From Ceriagrion tenellum (lineage: Eukaryota > Arthropoda > Insecta > Odonata > Coenagrionidae): a stretch of DNA of 64,000 nt. The stretch's first letter is position 1. Each line of letters begins with the position of its first letter. The stretch lies in assembly GCA_963169105.1 (NCBI GenBank), contig OY720633.1, forward strand, positions 34,612,795-34,676,794. The letters are read 5' to 3'. The notes below the pieces were generated by a model, which made no database searches, was not told the DNA's origin, and saw nothing but the letters and a program-made list of their open reading frames with translations. Below are positions 57,088 to 64,000 of the stretch, in pieces. The position numbers and the translations under genes were made by a program.

Positions 57088-59500
57088 GTGTAGAATAGGA
57101 ATATGGAATGTGAGATCTTAAGGGGTGAGCAGGAAGCTGGAGAACGTGAAGATAGAGATGGAGAGGCTAGGGGTAGATATACTGGGAGTAAGCGAAATCA
57201 AGTGGGCGGGGGCAGACGACTACTGGGGCAACAGATACCATGTGATATATTCAGGAGATGACAAGAGGATTGCAGGTGTAGGCATCATACTGAAGAAAGA
57301 ATGGATCAGAGAGTGAAGTCAATCTGGCAGTACAGCGAAAGGATTCTGATTGGTGAAGCTGGAAGGAGAGTTGACACTCACAGTTATCGTGCAGGAGTAC
57401 ATGCCCACATCAAGCCATACGGAAGAAGAAGTATATGAAGAAGTCCTCGGGGTAGTGAAGGGAAAAGATAACCTCATTGTCATGGGAGACTGGAATGCAG
57501 TGGTAGGAGAGGAAAAAGAAGGAAATAGTGTAGGATATTTCGGACTGGGGTAAAGAAATGCCAAGGGAGAAAGGCTGGTTGAGTTCTGCGGTGAGAAGAA
57601 TATGGTAGTAGCTATCCTTTGAGCACTATCCGCGTAGGAGGTACACATGGAAGATGCCAGGTGATATTGCCAGATACCAAATAGAATACATACTTGTCAG
57701 ATACAAGAACCAAGTAAAGCAGTGCAAGAACTATCCCAGTGCGGATATAAACAGTGACCACAACCTAGTAGCCATGGTCAGCCACCTTTGATACAAGAAA
57801 ATCAAGAAGATAAAATGCAAACCAAGATGGGACATGAAAATCCTGGCTGAAGAAGGAAATAGAGAGAGATTCGCATCAGCCCTTGACAGGAAACTAGGAA
57901 ATGAGGATGAACTGGGAATCGAAGAAAAATGGGATGAGCTGAAGAGGACAATTGCAGAAGTAGCAGAGGGGCAACTGTTGAGTAAGATGGCCAATGCGAA
58001 GAAGCCATGGATAATGATGGAGATTAGGAATCTAAAAGAAGAAAATACAAGAACCCCAGAAACGAAGGAGAGGCAACCCTCTACAAGAAGCTAAGAAACC
58101 AAATCAATAGAGAATGCAAGAAGACTAGGAAGGATTGGATCGAAAGCTGCTGCGAGGAAGTCAATGAAAATATGGAGAATGGAAACACTGAAACAGCATA
58201 CAATCTAGTGAAGAAACACTTTGGAGAGAGGGAAACAGGAAGCAACAACATCAGAGATGCGAATGGGAAATAATGATAGAGGATGAAGACGTAGGGAATA
58301 GATGGAAGCAATACATCGAAGAACTCTACCGAGGGCTGACTCCACAGGAAGAAAACCTAGTGAATGACAAGAGCAAGGTTGAAGAGGAAGATCGGGGCCC
58401 AATCATACTGAGGAGTGAATTTGATAGAGCAGTAGAAGACATCAAGAAAAATAAAACACCTGGAGAGGGCTACATCAATGGAGAAATCATCAAAGCGCTA
58501 GGGAGTAAAGCCAAGGATAACCTGTATGAGATAATCAGAAACAGTTACCAAAATGGAATGCTTCCAGTGGACTTTCAAAGGAGCATGATGATTGTGATAC
58601 CGAAGACGGAAAGGACTGAGAGATGTCAGGAGTGCCGAACCGTGAGTATAGTGGCACATGCATCAAAAATACTCGCACAAAAAATAAGACTGAATAATGA
58701 AAAGGAAAACTGAAGACAACCTCTCGGAAAACCAGTTTGGACTTAGGGAGAAGAGAGGTACCAGGGAGGCCATACTAGGCCTGAGAGTAATGGTGGAGAA
58801 AACAATACATGTGAACAAACCATTGCATATCGCATTTGTGGACCTGGATAAAGCCTTCGACAATGTTGAGTGGAACAACATGTTCAGTCTGCTGGAAAAA
58901 CTCGGAATGGAATACAATGACAGAAGAATTATCTATCAACTACACAGAAAGCAAGTCATTACAATGTAAATGAGAGACCAAAGCCAGATAGAAGCTAAAA
59001 TTAATAATGGAGTAAGGAAAGGATGCAGTCTCTCTCCAGCACTGTTCAACATGCACTTGAAGGAGGACATATGAGAAGCACAAGAAACTGGTCTGAACAG
59101 AATAAAGATAAATGGAGAAGAAATAAACATGCTCTGCTTCGTAGATGATATCGCAGTCATAGCTAGAAATTGTGAGGATCTTTATAGGTCACTAAACATC
59201 ATGGACCAAGTTCTCCAAGAATACAAACTGAAAATAAGTAAGACGGAGACTAAACTCCTAGCATGCTGAAGAGAGAAGGTGAATGCAGAAGTCACCCTGA
59301 GAGGAGATAAATTAGAGCCAGTGGTTTCCCTCGCCTATCTTGGAAGTACCACCACATGGGATGGAAGAAGTGCGATGGACATCAAGCGGAGAATAGCCCA
59401 AGCTAAGAAGGCGTTCATGGGAAAAAAGACAACTGCTGTGCTCAAAGAACATAGAACTACATACCAGGAAACAGTATGTGAAATCATTCATGTGGAGCAT
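57088..59500 (+). pseudogene. RTE-like ORF: endonuclease and reverse transcriptase
   Basis: The endonuclease starts IGIWNVRS, then MERLGVDILGVSEIKWAG with the catalytic Glu, VIVQEYMPTSS, LIVMGDWNAVVG and, in another frame, SDHNLVAMVSH-like sequence near 57755. Reverse transcriptase has NQFGLREKRGTREAILGL, HIAFVDLDKAFDNVEW and, after a stop, GVRKGCSLSPALFNMHL and MLCFVDDIAVIAR with the FxDD catalytic pair. AYLGST marks the thumb. More than six stops or frame changes show it is inactive. Confidence 0.8.
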
Positions 59501-59507
59501 AGCACTG

Positions 59508-60028
59508 CCGTCCGCCTCGCCTGTTAGCGAGCGCCCCCCCCCCCTCCCTCTCCGTCCTCCGGAGAGTGGTTCCCGCGGTGCTACGCAAGGACGAGCCGTC
59601 CACCTGGCACGATAGCGAGCCCCCCTCCCTCCTCCCTGGGGGGAAGTCGGGAGCGGTGCTCCTGGGCCGAGGGCTTTCGGTCTTTCTGGTGGGGCATGGA
59701 CCCCGAGTCCGATGGGACCTCCCGTATTTAAGTGGAGGCGGAGTCCGCGCTCGGGGGAGTCTTGCTGTCGAGCTTGTGTTGCCGAGACGCCTGGAGGAGC
59801 TCCCCCTCGGCAAAGGCACGACGCCTCTGTGCACGGTCATCGGCTGCCCGGTCCTCGACAGGTATCGCCGCCTCACCTTTCCCCCTCCATTCCCACTTTT
59901 CCTCTGGTTTCCACATTCATTGCGATCTCCCTCCTCTCCTCCCGCCTTAGCCTGCTCCCTTGTTGCTATAATTGAAATAAATTGTCTGTCCTACGTGTGT
60001 TGTTTTTGTTGGTCCCCCCCACGAGCCC
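59508..60028. mobile_element. GC-rich insertion, possible solo LTR
   Basis: The LINE reading stops after VEHSTA near 59508 and resumes after TTGGGCAG near 60029. The block between is strikingly GC-rich. It has TGTTAGCGAG near 59522, a TATA-like GTATTTAAG at about 59724, a poly(A) signal AATAAA near 59976 and a T-rich end with CCCCCCCA. That order (TG, promoter, poly(A) signal, CA) suggests a solo LTR. I found no target duplication, so edges and type are uncertain. Confidence 0.45.
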
Positions 60029-60415
60029 TTGGGCAGTTCAAGCCACTAGAAAAGTTGACCAGAATAGACTAGGAACCTTTGAAACCTGGTGCTGGAGGAG
60101 GATGCTGAAGATAAAATGGACGGAAAAAATAAAAGAAATGACGAAGTGAATAGAAGAGGGAAGGACCATACAGAAAAGAAGCACGAGATTGATAGGACAT
60201 ACCTTGAGACTCAAGTGGGTTTGTGAAGAACAAAATTGAAGGTAAAATAAGGGAAACGTCCCCAGAGGAAGAGTCAGGAATAAGTTCATGGACAAAATAA
60301 AGAGGAAAATACCTAGGAAGAGATACCACGTGGTAAGGGAACTAGCATTAGATAGGGAAGGGTGGAGGGCTCCAGTCAACCAATCTTTGTATTGAACGAC
60401 AAATGAAAAAAATGC

Positions 60416-62320
60416 AATTTATGTCTATGAAGAGCATCCTTGGCTATTTAGACGAAGCATATGAAGTAATGTTGGAAGGGATATAAGTGTGCCGTGAATT
60501 TTTTACCTGGTTAAGTTGAAATTCGTGTTTTTTCCTTTTGAATGCAAAAATGCCTTTTAGATTCTTTACTTTCAGTAGCTTACCTTAAATATTTGAATGC
60601 AGAGAGAAACTGTAAGAAAATGGACTAGAAATTTTCAGTTTTTATTTCAATGTCGAGAAATTAAAAAAAAAGTCATCGGGTGCGTTCCGAATCACACATG
60701 AATCTCATCACCGCGGGAGCAGTCGTTCCGAATTGCTGACGCACTGGAAGCGCTTGAAGCGTTGGTATGAATCGGAACGGTCTTGATGCGAAGAGGGCAC
60801 CAAACTAATCATGCCATTCATTTTCAAAAATGTGTTTGGAGCGTTGAAGTGGATGATGGACATAACTACGGAATACTGCGCGATTAACCGAATCCTTAAT
60901 AATCCTATGAATTAATAAAAGCGCAGCTACGTATTTTTATGTCGAGTAAGTGATAGTCACTTCAAGCGCGCGCCCGAATAGTAATGGATTGAAGCATGGT
61001 CTCCTTCATATGAAGGAGGCGGCCATGGTTGAGGCGTCATTCTTAGTCATAGCATTACTTTCCCTGTGCCTAGTTTTCCTCCTGACTTCCTTGAGGTAAG
61101 ATATCACGTCTCTGAGGCTGCCATCAACGTGTTGAGAGAAACTTTAATATCGAGAGGCATCGTGACTGGAGAATGAGTAACAAAGTACTTTGTTGGCAAA
61201 TGAAGCCTAGTATGTCCAGTTAATTAATATATAACGATTACTTATTAACTTACTGGAGTAAGCGAAAATTAAAGGGAACACGTAATTGAATGCCATATAT
61301 GTCTTTGAACGCTAGAATTTCTAAATAAAAATAGGCTAACCTCCGCAAGTAAAAATAAAAACAAATAGAAATTATGGACCAATAATTATACAAAATGATT
61401 GATAAGTACAGCCTTATTGATATACATTCATTTTCATCAGCCTTATTTGCATACATAGAAGCAGTTCTGTAGAACCACGAACGACGTGGCCATCGCGGAA
61501 AATGTAAAGGAGTCGATAGGGAGCTGCAGGGGGCCGCGTTTGGTTTGGTCGGTTCCGTCGGTTCGGTCGATGGGAAACAAAATCGCAACGCAGACCGCAG
61601 GTACCAACAATAACAAAATATACACGACAGGTACGGAAGGCGCCCTTCTCCGTTTAGCAGACCGAAGGGGCGGTCGATTTCTTCTTATTTTTTCGTTATG
61701 TGATACTCCTCTTCGGCGTAGTTTGAAGAACATCGTCGGTGTTGTTATCCGGTGCTTGTAAGCATGTAATTGGTGAGCAAGAGACATTTCATGATATTAT
61801 TGCACATGCTACTTTAATCCTCTTGAAAGTACTCGGGAGGTCATATCCTGAAAGTTTTGTCGACTCGGGGATAGTTAGTATTCGCTTGCATAAGGCCTAA
61901 ACTTCATTATTTATTGTGAGCCGGTAATAATTAAATTTTAAACCCTGCTAGTTTTGTTGTCTTTAAAGTTATTAGGATGCTGTTGTTTTTCCATTAGCCT
62001 CTCTGACATCACTAAAATATAATCGATAGCCGTGGGATGTAAGACTTTAATTTTTGCTGATGCAATAGCCTGATTCCTTGTGTTAAGCTTGATCAAGTTC
62101 CGCTAAAAATGACAGCAGTCGATCATTATTACTTCTGTATAAATGCACTGCGCACATTACTCGTGCCGACAAAATTTGGAATGAATTTTAAAAAAAAATT
62201 ATCACTGATTCTGTTGACGCTTGATGCGCAGATTTCATTTATATCAGGTTTTGGTCATCGTCTAGTTACCTATATAAGAAATATTAAAGATATACTATAC
62301 TCTGAGGCTTAACATATGCC
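60416..62320. other. Mixed spacer with CpG-rich patches
   Basis: Near 60683 the sequence GGGTGCGTTCCGAAT resembles the terminus of Harbinger-type MITEs, but no partner end was found. At 61443-61787 a minus-strand open frame contains a hydrophobic segment (VVYILLLLVPAVCVAILF) in CpG-rich DNA. It could be a first exon or promoter region, but nothing supports it as a gene. Confidence 0.35.
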
Positions 62321-62329
62321 CTATAGTAC

Positions 62330-64000
62330 ATGATTAATTTCACATGTGCTTGTATTAACTTTTCCTTTGCACCACAAAGCTTTTCTCGGTGCTCCCGCGG
62401 TGAAAAATGTGCGCCATATCTCTATGTTGCATTCCAGCATCAATCCGCAATCATATTGACGTTCCTTCTCCCCTGGTATCAGCATTCCATCTCTTAATAC
62501 CCTGATGGAACCTTTCCCTCTGCTCCATTCTGAGGTTTTTGAGGACACTAGTTTGAATAGAGGAAGCGCATTTCCAAACTCATTGATTGGCCCAAAATTT
62601 TAAAGTTAGCTAATTTGATGTCCTCGCCGTTTGGATCTTTTCATCTTACGAGAAATTTCTGTGAGAAAAATTTCTTCAAAAGCTATCCATGCCTATTTCG
62701 GAACTGTTTCCATGTAAATTTTACAAATACTTCATCCCTAAAACGTTTCCAAATGTGTCCAAAGAAAACACCTTCATTCAGTGTTGCTTCTGATAATGCA
62801 GGAAACTTTTCAGAAATATATTTAAAACTTTTAATATCTTTTGGCACAGCATTCACATTTTTTCATCAATCCCACATTAATGTGAGGCCAGAGAACTTGG
62901 TTTGGGTCTGCCAAACTAAGGTGAACTATATGTTTGCTCCTGGGTTCTTGGTTCATTCTGTACGGCCAATTCTTTTTAGTCCAGTGCTGGCCTCTAAATT
63001 CTACATGCATCCTCCCTGCTCTCCAAGAAGCATGGAAATATCTGTCAAATCACCTCATATGAACCACTTATATGATCACTGTATTGTAGTATAGAGAGAA
63101 TTAAGAGTAATTACAAAAGCTCAGTTCTCCTAGCTTTCCTTCAGATGCATGGAATGCTCTACAGTTATTAATGCGTACTTGTTGCCATTATGGACAAATA
63201 CTGCTTTGATGAGTCAATGAAGAGTCTCCTCTCACTCACATGGTATTGTATGTTAAATTCCTCAAACAAATCAGGAATATTGCAACTGTAAACTAAGTTT
63301 CCTTCTGTGGAAGAGTATGGGATGAACTCTTGTTCTTTCTTTCTGTACCATGAAAAAGAGCTACAGGGACCAAAACTTTCTTTTCCTTAACCCTAGAGCC
63401 TTACAGGTCTGATAAATCCATAGGATGATCCAAGTTTCAGTAAAAATCATTCATTGCAGCCTATGTGAAAGTTCAAGGTTTGTTGCTGCTTGCAACTTAT
63501 TTGTCTTGCTTGCTACTTAAAGTCTTCATTAGAACCCATACCATCATTATCTGATATTTCAGAAGAATTTAGTGTTTCTGGGGGTTAGTATGCAGGTATA
63601 CTTGGTTCGTGGCGTACAGGTTGTATACCTGATTTCAAATTTGGATGAGAAATTCACTTCTTGTATTTAAGATTAAAGCCTTCAAGGTCAAATGACCAGA
63701 AATAGCTGTCATCGCAGTGATTCTCCAACTCATTGGTGTCCCAAAAGGGAAAGATGGTTTCTTACCCTGAAAACACTGTTGTAGCTCTTCTACATGAATA
63801 GAACTCTTTCTGTGGGGCCCAGGAACGATTTTGGTGACCAATTTTTATGCCTAAGTCTGTGTTGTATACTTTCTTCTTAAAGTCTGTAATGTGTCTTCGC
63901 TGTTTCTTGACTAAGAAAATACTGAACATGTAAAAAGAGTTGTCAGGTGAATCGTATAAGCCCCTTGGAGCCACACCCACACGCAAATGTATCTAAGATC
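62330..64000 (-). pseudogene. Decayed repetitive arthropod ORF (Cc8L18.2-like family), partial
   Basis: Reading on the minus strand from the right edge, fragments in changing frames give KKQRRHITDFKKKVYNTDLG, NRSWAPQKEFYSC, FPFGTPMSWRI and later KNWPYRMNQEPRSKH, DPNQVLWPHINVGLMKK and RMEQRERFHQGIKRW near 62500. The order SWAP-C, FG-PM-WR, LFIDSSK-like, WP-R, P-LHIKLGLMK-like and ERFHQ is one I recall from multicopy ORFs in many arthropod genomes, often labelled Cc8L18.2-like after a bracovirus gene. Many stops and frameshifts are present, and the start lies beyond the window. Function is unknown and identity rests on memory. Confidence 0.5.

Larger units (their letters stand above)
56790..60415 (+). 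mobile_element. RTE-like non-LTR retrotransposon, interrupted and decayed
   Basis: A single long ORF is spread over several frames. It carries an AP-like endonuclease (57090-57790), a linker, reverse transcriptase (58700-59270) and a C-terminal region (59280-59500 and 60050-60390). The C-terminal part resumes after a GC-rich insertion with TFETWCWRRMLKIKWTEKI. The sequence type is the one often mis-annotated as craniofacial development protein 2-like in animal genomes. The left edge is uncertain. The right edge is near an A-rich stretch at 60400-60415. Confidence 0.8.

Noticed and set aside
59566..60072. 168-residue open frame
   Set aside because: It lies in the GC-rich insertion, is Pro/Arg/Leu-rich from composition alone, and overlaps open frames on both strands.
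62615..63094. 159-residue plus-strand open frame
   Set aside because: It is the opposite-strand shadow of the decayed minus-strand repetitive ORF.
1..64000. CRISPR arrays, operons, riboswitches or bacterial signals
   Set aside because: The window is eukaryotic; direct repeats found have no regular spacer pattern.

Overview
This window is arthropod nuclear DNA, most likely from an insect with a large, repeat-rich genome. It is AT-rich. Genes are split by long introns with GT-AG borders (one is GC-AG). Most of the sequence is unique AT-rich DNA or decayed transposable elements. The element mix includes several LINE lineages, a Penelope-like element, hAT and piggyBac relics, tRNA-derived SINEs and an LTR element. 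I cannot name the species.

Two cellular genes are clear, and they lie head to head. On the minus strand, OXSM (mitochondrial 3-oxoacyl-ACP synthase) has a large second exon at 13446-14765 and a proposed short presequence exon at 20351-20398, which would make a 455-residue protein. On the plus strand, an SGK3-type kinase (PX domain plus AGC kinase, 512 residues) runs from 21322 to 50839 in ten exons with consistent phases. All catalytic motifs, the activation-loop Thr and the C-terminal hydrophobic motif are present. Intron 1 starts with GC. The 923 bases between the two start codons (20399-21321) are probably a shared promoter. A third, unrecognised exon may lie on the minus strand at 7055-7244.

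From 1 to 13400 the window holds a 78-bp duplication, a decayed repetitive ORF (about 2846-3310), a 538-bp higher-order tandem repeat (3480-4545), a 153-bp hAT-type MITE with 8-bp target duplications (5278-5430), a Penelope-like endonuclease fragment between inverted arms (5668-6695), a headless SINE copy (9224-9452) and a LINE 3' end (11430-12391). The OXSM intron contains a tRNA-like SINE, a foldback and a hAT transposase tail.

The SGK3 introns hold a full-length SINE with 14-bp target duplications (intron 2), an antisense R1/I-type LINE itself hit by a 171-bp hAT-type insertion (intron 3), an inverted SINE pair (intron 4), and an internally deleted LTR retrotransposon with a SAP-domain gag plus a piggyBac relic carrying a run of 32 G (intron 6). 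Downstream of SGK3 are a near-perfect foldback (53778-53954), a 632-bp hAT derivative with perfect 8-bp target duplications (54947-55578), an RTE-like LINE interrupted by a GC-rich block that looks like a solo LTR (56790-60415), and a decayed repetitive arthropod ORF running off the right edge (62330-64000).

The most unusual recurring signal is a set of foldbacks at 5.7-6.7, 17.1, 24.3, 31.8 and 53.8 kb, with a single-copy relative at 36.2 kb. Most carry the order TGATGA-like box, short hairpin, GAAAC-type box, GG(T)TC-type box, then an A-rich tail. This resembles the hammerhead-ribozyme layout of Penelope-like element termini, and one foldback actually encloses a Penelope-type GIY-YIG fragment. 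Core bases deviate and stem I pairing is weak, so ribozyme activity is only a hypothesis.
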